This document shows positions 1-5,602 of a stretch of 29,009 nt of DNA, piece by piece. Both the position numbers and the translations under genes were made by a program. The stretch's first letter is position 1. Each line of letters begins with the position of its first letter. The notes under the pieces were generated by a model. That model ran no database searches, was not told where the DNA came from, and was given only the letters and a program-made list of their open reading frames with translations. Location: IMG/VR virus record IMGVR_UViG_3300030090_004646, positions 1-29,009 of that record. One strand, written 5' to 3'. The DNA comes from a virus.

Positions 1-17
1 TAAAGCGTGATAATAAT

Positions 18-566
18 TCATGAAGAACTTTTTAACCAAAGTAGAACTGCACTTGGAGTGCTTGCGATATATGGGTCAGTTTCGCAGTTATCAACCATTC
101 CAGGTTCCTCAAAAACTTGTTCGACTACACCATTGTTAATTACAGCAGCATATCGCCAAGAACGTTTACCCATACCTAAATTTGACTTATCAACCATCAT
201 TCCTAAAGATTCTGTTATTGTTCCATCTACATCAGCAATCAGTTTTACGTTCTGTATCTCCAGTAAAGTTTCCCAAGAACCAACGACATATGGATCATTT
301 ACACTAATACAATAAACATCTTCTACACCAGCAGCAGTTAGTTCAGCGAACTTTGATTCAAAATCAGGGAGTTGTTGAGCAGAACATACAGGTGTAAATG
401 CACCAGGAAGTGCAAAGAGAACTACTCTCTTGTTACGAAACATATTATCACATTCATATATTTCATAACTGGGGAAAGCTTCATCATTAATTAGATATGA
501 GTTGCCACCACCATTGACTCCTACTTTTGCTGTGAAGGGAATTGTACTTCCTATTTCAATTGCCAT
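18..566 (-). CDS. Peroxiredoxin, Prx5/type II-like (AhpC/TSA superfamily)
   Basis: A 182-residue thiol peroxidase that should reduce H2O2 and alkyl hydroperoxides in the cytosol. The peroxidatic motif PGAFTPVCS is at residues 54-62 (Cys61, with Pro54 and Thr58 in the usual PxxxTxxC pattern). The partner arginine is in GKRSWRYA, about residue 138. Length and the ADVDGTITESLGM segment match the Prx5/PrxII group. No signal peptide is seen. Other cysteines (40s region, 86, 161) could resolve the sulfenate, but I cannot tell which does. It is the last gene of the unit that begins with the hli genes, 20 bases after its neighbour, so it is probably co-transcribed with them and counters oxidative stress in the light during infection. 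The family call is firm; the role is inferred from context. Confidence 0.9.
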   Translation of the reverse strand: MAIEIGSTIPFTAKVGVNGGGNSYLINDEAFPSYEIYECDNMFRNKRVVLFALPGAFTPVCSAQQLPDFESKFAELTAAGVEDVYCISVNDPYVVGSWETLLEIQNVKLIADVDGTITESLGMMVDKSNLGMGKRSWRYAAVINNGVVEQVFEEPGMVDNCETDPYIASTPSAVLLWLKSSS

Positions 567-586
567 CTGTTTAATTCTTTACTATC

Positions 587-760
587 TTATATAGGGTTGT
601 AAGCGGGAATTGCCATACCTCCGCCATTATCATCGTCGTCATCATTATCTAATGAACGTAAAAAATATTCGATAGCGACTAGTGCACCTACGGGATAGAA
701 ACACCATAGTATTGCTTTCCAGATTGGAAAGGATTGTGTAGCAATTTCGTACTCTGCCAT
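587..760 (-). CDS. Small membrane protein with an Asp-rich tail
   Basis: I do not recognise a family for these 57 residues. They hold one hydrophobic segment (IWKAILWCFYPVGALVAIEY, about residues 13-32), then a run of aspartates (DNDDDDD) and a glycine-rich linker. A longer reading from base 799 would overlap the upstream hli gene. The ATG at 760 lies one base past that gene's stop, which fits the tight spacing of this cluster, so I chose it. Its place between hli genes and a peroxiredoxin suggests a thylakoid or plasma-membrane accessory role, but nothing in the sequence proves it. Confidence 0.65.
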   Translation of the reverse strand: MAEYEIATQSFPIWKAILWCFYPVGALVAIEYFLRSLDNDDDDDNGGGMAIPAYNPI

Positions 761-761
761 A

Positions 762-875
762 TTAAAATATGCCTGGAGCGATCCAACCAGTGAAACCATA
801 ATTAACTACTGCTGCGACTAGACCTATCATTGCTAGTCTACCATTTAATTTTTCTGCAAATATCCAATGTTTCAT
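762..875 (-). CDS. hli: High-light-inducible protein (37 aa)
   Basis: A very short single-helix HLIP. The chlorophyll-binding signature EKLNGRLAMIG is at residues 8-18, followed by a hydrophobic stretch and TGWIAPGIF at the C terminus. HLIPs bind chlorophyll and carotenoid in the thylakoid membrane and protect photosystem assembly or repair from excess light; phage copies are thought to preserve photosynthesis during infection. At 37 residues it is near the minimum for the family. Its ATG shares one base with the stop of the next hli gene (TAATG), which suggests coupled translation. Confidence 0.88.
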   Translation of the reverse strand: MKHWIFAEKLNGRLAMIGLVAAVVNYGFTGWIAPGIF

Positions 876-1015
876 TATACGAAACCTGGAATGATTTGAC
901 CTGTTGTTAGGTATGCACCTAACGCTGCAATGATACCGAGCATTGCAAACCTACCGTTAAGTTGTTCAGCAACAATTTTTTGTGCTTCAACTTCTTTTTT
1001 GTTTGATGGATACAT
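875..1015 (-). CDS. hli: High-light-inducible protein (46 aa)
   Basis: A single-helix HLIP of 46 residues. A short polar N terminus (MYPSNKKEVEAQKIV) leads into AEQLNGRFAMLG (residues 16-27), with the Glu, Asn and Arg that form the chlorophyll-binding motif. The hydrophobic helix ends in TTGQIIPGFV. The NGR.AM.G core and TGQ.IPG tail are those of cyanobacterial and phage Hli proteins. The stop is joined to the next ATG by a TAATG overlap. It is the third of four hli genes in transcription order and probably acts in photoprotection at the thylakoid. Confidence 0.92.
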   Translation of the reverse strand: MYPSNKKEVEAQKIVAEQLNGRFAMLGIIAALGAYLTTGQIIPGFV

Positions 1016-1033
1016 TAGTTTTTAAAATTTTGT

Positions 1034-1108
1034 TTATGCAAATGCCACTGATCCTACACCTGATACGATGTAAGCTGTGACTAAAGTTGTGAATAGAATG
1101 TGTTGCAT
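1034..1108 (-). CDS. Tiny single-helix membrane protein (24 aa)
   Basis: An open frame of 24 codons, essentially all one hydrophobic helix (MQHILFTTLVTAYIVSGVGS, then VAFA). Its ATG overlaps the stop of the upstream hli gene as TAATG, the same arrangement seen between the other two hli genes here, which is the main reason to believe it is translated. Size and topology recall the 25-45 residue subunits of photosystems and cytochrome b6f, but I cannot match it to a named subunit. It lacks the hli NGR motif. Confidence 0.5.
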   Translation of the reverse strand: MQHILFTTLVTAYIVSGVGSVAFA

Positions 1109-1215
1109 TAAAAAATACCTGGAATGATTTGTCCAGTTGTAACATATGCGCCAACTGCTGCAACGAAACCTAGCATTGCTGCCCATCCGTTAAATCTTTC
1201 TGCTTCTGGAGTCAT
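1108..1215 (-). CDS. hli: High-light-inducible protein (35 aa)
   Basis: A 35-residue HLIP: MTPEAERFNGWAAMLGFV, then a hydrophobic helix and TTGQIIPGIF. The open frame continues upstream to base 1359, but that extension (rich in Arg, Leu and Cys) runs through the neighbouring hli gene and looks non-coding, so I place the start at 1215. The arginine of the common NGR motif is tryptophan here (FNGWAAMLG), a change in the chlorophyll-binding core also seen in some hli variants. It otherwise matches the family. Confidence 0.88.
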   Translation of the reverse strand: MTPEAERFNGWAAMLGFVAAVGAYVTTGQIIPGIF

Positions 1216-1274
1216 GATAGTGTACCTATTTTGTGTTAAATTTGTAATTGTAAATTGAGATTGAAATTTCATCT

Positions 1275-1481
1275 TTAGAATCCTAAGATTCCGCCGAAGA
1301 AGAAGTTTCCTGTTGTTGCATAGGATATAAAACCTGCAACTAATCCGACCATTGCCCATCTACCGTTGATTTTCTCTGCATTTTTTGCATAAGACTCGTA
1401 CGAAATGCTTTCGTCGATATAAGGTTGTGGTTCAGTGGGATACATGTTCTGTCTTCCACCTGATTCAGTTGTAACAGTCAT
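1275..1481 (-). CDS. hli: High-light-inducible protein with N-terminal extension (68 aa)
   Basis: First gene of the island. A polar extension of about 32 residues precedes the HLIP core KINGRWAMVG (about residues 38-47) and a hydrophobic helix with TTGNFFFGGILGF at the end. The ATG at 1481 lies about 20 bases after the predicted start point of the promoter at 1509-1537, but no Shine-Dalgarno is visible there. A second ATG at 1445 (MYPTEPQPY) has GGTGG upstream and could be used instead. The expected role is pigment binding and photoprotection in the thylakoid. Confidence 0.9.
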   Translation of the reverse strand: MTVTTESGGRQNMYPTEPQPYIDESISYESYAKNAEKINGRWAMVGLVAGFISYATTGNFFFGGILGF

Positions 1482-1508
1482 TTAAGTTTTGTTAAGAAAC
1501 GTAACATA

Positions 1509-1537
1509 ATTATATAGCAAATATAAAGTTTTGTCAA
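1509..1537 (-). promoter_or_regulatory. Consensus sigma70-type promoter for the hli/peroxiredoxin unit
   Basis: On the minus strand, TTGACA (1532-1537) and TATAAT (1509-1514) are separated by exactly 17 bases. Both boxes match the bacterial sigma70 consensus perfectly, pointing to early transcription by unmodified host RNA polymerase. The predicted start falls about 20 bases before the first hli ATG. Confidence 0.75.
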
Positions 1538-1571
1538 ATATATTGTCAGAATTACCAAATATAAAAGCACC

Positions 1572-1579
1572 TATATATC
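1572..1579 (+). promoter_or_regulatory. Weak late-promoter-like box ahead of the plus-strand genes
   Basis: TATATATC lies 28 bases before the ATG at 1608 and matches the T4 late box TATAAATA at 6 of 8 positions. No good sigma70 pair was found for the plus strand between 1482 and 1607, so some other promoter type is expected. This is only a candidate. Confidence 0.25.
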
Positions 1580-1607
1580 AATAGGGAAAATTTTAGTAAA
1601 ATTACTC

Positions 1608-2108
1608 ATGAGAAAATTATTGCCCTTTATGATGCTTTTGATGACTGCAGGTGTAGCCAATGCTGGTGGACTTGTGACTAAACATGCATCCAGTGTACAA
1701 CTTACCGTGGACGCAGCTGCTACTACTGCATCTAGAGTCGGAAATAGTTACGCTATTTCTGGTACTAACATTGCAACTACAGATGGTACTACTTCAGGTG
1801 TGGTGACTGGTGGAACAATTGCTAGTGGAATCTATGGTCCAGGTACCATAGCTGCTAACCAATTATCAGCGACTAATGGGGAAGCGTTCTCATTTAGTAC
1901 TTCATTCACTCAAGGTGATGCTTTGCCAACTTCTGCTCCAAGCACTGGTGCTGTAAGTAACTTCGGTTCAATGACCTCTTATGCAGCTGGTACTGCTGGC
2001 GACTTAGCAGGTACTGTTGGACAAGATGGTGGAATCACGGTAACAGCTGGTGGCGCAGGTACTGTGGCTACAGGACAATTTGTGACGGAAATTACCGTAA
2101 TCGACTAA
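1608..2108 (+). CDS. Secreted Ala/Gly/Thr-rich protein of unknown function
   Basis: A 166-residue protein with a clear signal peptide: a charged start (MRK), a hydrophobic core (LLPFMMLLMTAGV) and an AxA-type cleavage site, ANA before GG at about residue 20. The mature part is low-complexity and rich in Thr, Ser, Gly and Ala, has no cysteine, and looks like extended beta structure. Composition suggests a periplasmic or surface protein, or a protein exported before lysis; I cannot name a family. It is the first of three plus-strand genes, six bases before the next, whose product is also a Thr/Ser-rich exported protein. The gene is real; its function is unknown. Confidence 0.75.
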   Translation: MRKLLPFMMLLMTAGVANAGGLVTKHASSVQLTVDAAATTASRVGNSYAISGTNIATTDGTTSGVVTGGTIASGIYGPGTIAANQLSATNGEAFSFSTSFTQGDALPTSAPSTGAVSNFGSMTSYAAGTAGDLAGTVGQDGGITVTAGGAGTVATGQFVTEITVID

Positions 2109-2114
2109 TAAACT

Positions 2115-2546
2115 ATGAGGAATAGACTTAAGTTATTCCTTTTAGTTGTTGCTATGGGTGGCATAAACCCAGTCATAGCAGTGCCTGTGGTGCCAAATTT
2201 CACCCAAGGCTCGATGACGTCTCATACTGAGACTACTTCGACAGTGACTGAGACTATAAATTCGATGGACTATTCTACGGGGTATCAATATACCTCGACG
2301 GGATCAGGGGTAACAGCGACTGGTAACCTATCGCCTACCACTGGTACTAACAATGTAACTATTAATGGCGTGACATCATCATGGACGGGAATAACAAACA
2401 AACCAACCTTCACACAGACAACACCAGGAAACGCGTTTCAGTTTACAGAAACGTATTCAGGTCCTGGTTTACAAAATCACACGATCATCCAAAGGGTAAC
2501 AGAGGTAACAAGCGTTACAGACACTACAAGCATCTTCTCGCAATAA
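2115..2546 (+). CDS. Secreted Thr/Ser-rich protein of unknown function
   Basis: These 143 residues start with a signal peptide (MRNRLKLFLLVVAMGGINPVI, likely cut near the AVP at about residue 23). The mature chain is very rich in Thr and Ser, with repeated TET/TST/TVT patterns and no cysteine. Thr-rich exported chains are often beta-structured or glycosylated, but I recognise no domain. It begins six bases after the previous gene. Its last 166 bases also lie inside a second open frame that runs on to 3247. The next gene's signal-peptide-like stretch sits exactly around this gene's stop, so the two may be translationally linked. Confidence 0.7.
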   Translation: MRNRLKLFLLVVAMGGINPVIAVPVVPNFTQGSMTSHTETTSTVTETINSMDYSTGYQYTSTGSGVTATGNLSPTTGTNNVTINGVTSSWTGITNKPTFTQTTPGNAFQFTETYSGPGLQNHTIIQRVTEVTSVTDTTSIFSQ

Positions 2547-3247
2547 GTGGAATCTGTATTGGTCTTCATCCTGTTAATGCTTTTGCTGAGGGCATTGGCG
2601 GGGTAAGTGCGACTGCATCGCCGATCGCGAATTCTTCAGGCTCAGTGACCAACCAGGCAATACAAGTTTTACAAGGACCGTATATAACTAACACTTATGG
2701 TAATGGTATATCATGTCAAGGACCTACCAGAAATTTTACGCCCTTCGTAACTGGGAATGGATCATGGACAAAACCGTATGAGGGATATTATAATTCGCCA
2801 GTGTACGACATGCGTGACTTAGATGATGATGGTGCACCAGACAATCCAGGTGACATCCTCTATCATGTTCCCACAAGAACTGGACAGAAAGATAATTATA
2901 GTTTAAGTATGGGTTTCTCTATGACATGGAGTACACCATTAGACAAAGAACTACAACAGCAATGTAAAGATGCAGTTGCAACACAAATAGCATTACAAAA
3001 CCAACAAGTTGCTAATAAGAGATTAGATTTTGAGATTGCAAGATTAAAGAACTGTGGAGAATTATTAAAAGCTGGTATATCATTCCATCCAAAGTCACCA
3101 TATTACAGTGTATGTGCTGATGTTGTTGTACAGAATGTAAATAATATAGCTCCACATGCACATAGCATACCTAAGATTACTCCACCACCTAAGGTTAGTA
3201 ATGATGCAAGTGTTTTAAAAGAAGTATCAATAGGATACGGTAAATAA
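2381..3247 (+). CDS. Exported protein with internal signal-like segment, overlapping the previous gene
   Basis: A 288-residue frame, shifted -1 relative to the preceding gene and overlapping it by 166 bases. Residues 1-50 are polar and basic. A signal-peptide-like stretch then follows (KRYRHYKH, then LLAISGICIGL, then NAFA before EGIGG, about residues 44-69). The rest has a compact Cys-containing region and a Gln/Lys-rich, probably helical part around residues 185-220. No ATG, GTG or TTG lies in frame close to the signal segment, so either the ATG at 2381 is used with an unusually long n-region, or translation enters by frameshift or a non-standard start. It ends directly against the convergent gene at 3248. 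Function unknown; the start is uncertain. Confidence 0.65.
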   Translation: MDGNNKQTNLHTDNTRKRVSVYRNVFRSWFTKSHDHPKGNRGNKRYRHYKHLLAISGICIGLHPVNAFAEGIGGVSATASPIANSSGSVTNQAIQVLQGPYITNTYGNGISCQGPTRNFTPFVTGNGSWTKPYEGYYNSPVYDMRDLDDDGAPDNPGDILYHVPTRTGQKDNYSLSMGFSMTWSTPLDKELQQQCKDAVATQIALQNQQVANKRLDFEIARLKNCGELLKAGISFHPKSPYYSVCADVVVQNVNNIAPHAHSIPKITPPPKVSNDASVLKEVSIGYGK

Positions 3248-3976
3248 TTATTTTTTCTTTATAGGTGGTAAACCTTTCTTCGCACGATATTCATTAGTTT
3301 TTATTTCTGCACGGGTAGGTGGAGTAACTTTCTTACCCAATTTCTTTTGTACTGTTGTAGTAAGTTTTTTAATAACAGGTTTTATTACTCTCAATAATAA
3401 TGGTGTTGCAGCGGCAGCTGCCGTTGCGACCACAGCTATTGCCGCCGTAGTGCTGACCTGATTTGTAGAGGGAAGGTATTTCTCGGCTGCTGTAGTATCT
3501 TCATACAATACCACACAGGTAGTACCCTGTAGTTCATGACCTATTACTTTCTCACTACCATCCTGTGTTAAGTCACCCACTCGTGGTTGATTGGGAGCAG
3601 GACATGGTGTTTCACCACCTACATCACCAGTATCAGGTATTGGTGGTGGGTCAACTTCTGGTGGGGGTTCAACTTCTGGTGGTGGAACGTCTCTTTGTAT
3701 TACTAATTGCTCTGGTGTATAGTCCATCGCATCATAAGATGGATACTGACCATCACATAAAGTAACAGTCCCTTCAGGATCTTCCTTAGGAAGAGAGGGA
3801 CTTTTACCTTTGTCTTCTGGGTGTGCTTCCACACAACCTGGCATATCAACTATTGGTTTTCCAATGTGTATTGTTACAGGTGGTGCCCATGGAATTGATG
3901 GTGTAGCAACATATGGATTCACAATAGGGATCTCAGGTATACCGACACCTCTAATATTAATCTCTTTTATTTCCAT
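3248..3976 (-). CDS. Proline-rich protein with a C-terminal membrane segment
   Basis: A 242-residue protein of no family I recognise. The N-terminal part is rich in Pro and Ile. The middle carries a proline/acidic repeat (PPPEVEPPPEVDPPP, about residues 99-113). An Ala-rich hydrophobic stretch (AAIAVVATAAAAATPLLL, about residues 184-201) is probably membrane-spanning, and a strongly basic tail ends in KKK. This layout (extended Pro-rich arm, one membrane anchor, basic end) would suit an envelope-spanning protein; that is inference only. The ATG overlaps the stop of the upstream membrane-protein gene by one base, so it belongs to the same unit. It ends against the convergent plus-strand gene with no spacer. 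Confidence 0.7.
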   Translation of the reverse strand: MEIKEINIRGVGIPEIPIVNPYVATPSIPWAPPVTIHIGKPIVDMPGCVEAHPEDKGKSPSLPKEDPEGTVTLCDGQYPSYDAMDYTPEQLVIQRDVPPPEVEPPPEVDPPPIPDTGDVGGETPCPAPNQPRVGDLTQDGSEKVIGHELQGTTCVVLYEDTTAAEKYLPSTNQVSTTAAIAVVATAAAAATPLLLRVIKPVIKKLTTTVQKKLGKKVTPPTRAEIKTNEYRAKKGLPPIKKK

Positions 3977-4584
3977 TAACAGTCTTTAGACATATCCTCC
4001 GCCATACCACCACCTATATCAGCTCCCTGATTACCACCAAACATTGCCACCCAACCAGCAGCGACCCAACCAACAAAGGGGATACTACTGAGAGAAGGAG
4101 CAGCTGCCGCACCAATGCTTGTACCAACAAGACGACCTGTACCTTCTGCACTTCCGATTGCTTTGATACATGCTTCGCTTTTTCGGGCATCACTTATTGT
4201 TTTTGCCTGTGCACCTGTCAAACCAGGTGGCATGTCAATCCAAGATCTATGATTTGATACAGGACCTCCTTGGTTTGTCTGACCATCCATGAAGTACTCT
4301 TCAGTAATCTGGGTAGTTTCATTTGCTAGTCCTAAGAAACCACCTTTCTCTTTAATATCCTTAGTAATAAATGCTGTCTTAGGATCGTTTCCTTGATATT
4401 GAATAACATAACTATCGTCTGTTACACTTGCCTTATATGATGTGTAAGGACCTACAGGTATATCCAAACTTGGTAACTTGGTTGTTTCTTTTCTACTTGC
4501 AATATATCCTATCATACCAAGATGAGATACTGCAAATAAACTACCAACCACTCCAATTGATATCCATTTAATATCTAATTTCAT
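3976..4584 (-). CDS. Membrane protein, unknown function
   Basis: A 202-residue protein with an N-terminal hydrophobic anchor (ISIGVVGSLFAVSHLGMIGYI, about residues 8-28), a polar soluble middle and a Gly/Ala-rich hydrophobic region near the C terminus (about residues 160-190: IGAAAAPSLSSIPFVGWVAAGWVAMFGG). The Gly-rich C-terminal stretch resembles glycine-zipper segments that insert into or oligomerise in membranes. A strong Shine-Dalgarno (AGGAGG) lies about 6 bases before the ATG. It sits among other small membrane proteins. A role in host-envelope disruption or virion entry is possible, but nothing decides it. Confidence 0.7.
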   Translation of the reverse strand: MKLDIKWISIGVVGSLFAVSHLGMIGYIASRKETTKLPSLDIPVGPYTSYKASVTDDSYVIQYQGNDPKTAFITKDIKEKGGFLGLANETTQITEEYFMDGQTNQGGPVSNHRSWIDMPPGLTGAQAKTISDARKSEACIKAIGSAEGTGRLVGTSIGAAAAPSLSSIPFVGWVAAGWVAMFGGNQGADIGGGMAEDMSKDC

Positions 4585-4593
4585 AATAACCTC

Positions 4594-4806
4594 CTAGAAT
4601 GGTGCTACTGGTAAAGCAGGACCAGTCGCATCAGGCATCATATCTGGAAGAGATCCAGTAACAGATCCTAACGCTGCTTCTGTAATTTTTGATTTGACGC
4701 TATCGATAATCGCATCCTTGCGTATGAATACGTAACCACCAAGACCAATAACGGTGAGAGATACAATACCACTTGCAATAGCGATCCCATTAATCAGTTT
4801 TTGCAT
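4594..4806 (-). CDS. Small single-anchor membrane protein (70 aa)
   Basis: A hydrophobic N-terminal helix (about residues 5-29, ending in GGYVFIRK) leads to a short polar tail rich in Pro, Asp and Ala (PDMMPDATGPALPVAPF). GAGG lies about 11 bases ahead of the ATG. The anchor resembles that of the next gene downstream (hydrophobic run, then a Y-x-RK border), so the pair may be related or cooperate. I recognise no family. Confidence 0.6.
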   Translation of the reverse strand: MQKLINGIAIASGIVSLTVIGLGGYVFIRKDAIIDSVKSKITEAALGSVTGSLPDMMPDATGPALPVAPF

Positions 4807-4909
4807 CGTTCATTTCCTCATAAGCATGCTTCATTATATAGGCTATAACAATTGTAACTGATATTACCAAAATTAGTACCATAATATTCACAGAGTGAAC
4901 TACAGTCAT
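4790..4909 (-). CDS. Tiny membrane protein (39 aa)
   Basis: An open frame of 39 codons: a short start, a strongly hydrophobic helix (VNIMVLILVISVTIVIAYIM, residues 7-26) and a charged tail (KHAYEEMNDAKTD). Its ATG overlaps the stop of the upstream NdhS-like gene as ATGA, and its 3' end overlaps the next ATG by 17 bases. A full membrane helix plus this coupling makes it likely to be translated. Topology (helix with a short acidic tail) recalls small subunits of membrane complexes, but no match can be named. Confidence 0.6.
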   Translation of the reverse strand: MTVVHSVNIMVLILVISVTIVIAYIMKHAYEEMNDAKTD

Positions 4910-5115
4910 TTTTTCTTTTTAGGTGGATAGTATAGGAAACCTTCGGTTTGTTCTGAAAGTTCAGAGAGTTTAAAAGTAATCATTTTATCCCAAGGAGTAT
5001 GACTATCCATTAAAACTGCTGCTAACTTACCTTGTATTCTCTGAACACACCCAACATATCCTCTGTAGATTGAGTTTTCATCAGTAACTTTAACAGTAGA
5101 ACCTGGTAAAATCAT
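4906..5115 (-). CDS. NdhS-like protein (DUF3252, SH3-like)
   Basis: A 69-residue protein. MILPGSTVKVTDENSIYRGY, VQRIQGKLAAVL and WDKMITFKLSELS line up, as I remember the family, with cyanobacterial DUF3252/NdhS (Synechocystis Ssl0352, plant CRR31). That small SH3-like subunit helps NDH-1 accept electrons from ferredoxin for cyclic electron flow. The length fits the cyanobacterial protein; the lysine-rich tail PPKKKK is an unusual end. It is joined to both neighbours by ATGA overlaps, in a unit of small membrane proteins. If it binds host NDH-1 it could redirect electrons during infection. The resemblance is seen in the sequence; the family name rests on memory and the function is inference. 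Confidence 0.65.
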   Translation of the reverse strand: MILPGSTVKVTDENSIYRGYVGCVQRIQGKLAAVLMDSHTPWDKMITFKLSELSEQTEGFLYYPPKKKK

Positions 5116-5195
5116 TTTTTAAATACACCTACCTTTGCTAATAAGTAAATAGATAAAGTTGTCCAGAAGACAACTTCCAATCCAATGTTATTCAT
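5112..5195 (-). CDS. Tiny single-helix membrane protein (27 aa)
   Basis: A 27-codon frame: MNNIGLEVVFWTTLSIYLLA, then KVGVFKK. It is one hydrophobic helix with a short polar start and basic end, the size and shape of small photosystem or cytochrome b6f subunits. Its stop overlaps the NdhS-like gene's ATG as ATGA, and it begins three bases after the preceding gene's stop. Its position beside an NdhS-like gene is suggestive, but I cannot identify it. Confidence 0.5.
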   Translation of the reverse strand: MNNIGLEVVFWTTLSIYLLAKVGVFKK

Positions 5196-5198
5196 GTT

Positions 5199-5582
5199 TT
5201 AAGAACTAATTTTTACTGCAGGAACTTCTAATTTGATAGTTTGAGTTGGTGCTGATTGAGATGCCTTTTCAATTAATGCTTCCATATCTTTTTTAGATAT
5301 CTGTGCAGCATCAGGATTAGAACTCTTCTTCTTACCCCCAGCTTGGACTCCGAAAGTAGCTGTAACCCCCGTAAACACTGAAGCTATGAAAGTTGGATCA
5401 ATTTTGTCTTGTTCCCATCCTGGTATTGTAACATAGTTTAATGTTAATATGCCACCAGACCAGATCAAAATACCTAATCGTACAAACGTACTAAGAATAG
5501 CAAGTTGCTCTTCCTTGTCATCCATTGCGTCCTTGAGTTTACCAATAGGACCTTTAGGTTTTTCCACTTTAGTATCTGCCAT
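5199..5582 (-). CDS. Membrane protein with two hydrophobic segments (127 aa), holin-like layout
   Basis: A basic N terminus (MADTKVEKPKGPIGKLK) and an acidic linker precede two hydrophobic stretches: about residues 32-52 (FVRLGILIWSGGILTLNYV) and 64-81 (FIASVFTGVTATFGVQAG). A charged, soluble C-terminal tail follows. Size, two helices and a charged tail are holin-like, but no lysis gene is beside it and other roles are equally possible. The ATG follows a TATAACTATG context; AGGAG lies too far upstream (about 15 bases or more) to be a convincing ribosome site. A GATAAATA box just upstream could be its late promoter. Confidence 0.65.
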   Translation of the reverse strand: MADTKVEKPKGPIGKLKDAMDDKEEQLAILSTFVRLGILIWSGGILTLNYVTIPGWEQDKIDPTFIASVFTGVTATFGVQAGGKKKSSNPDAAQISKKDMEALIEKASQSAPTQTIKLEVPAVKISS

Positions 5583-5602
5583 AGTTATATGTTAATGCTC
5601 CT

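Noticed and set aside
2381-2546. -1 frameshift site joining the two overlapping secreted-protein frames
   Set aside because: No X-XXY-YYZ heptamer in the zero frame and no obvious downstream pseudoknot; kept only as one possible reading of the overlap.
3565-3765. Plus-strand open frame opposite the proline-rich gene
   Set aside because: It is the complement of the Pro/Glu repeat and shows only His/Leu/Val low complexity; the minus-strand frame is longer and fits the operon.
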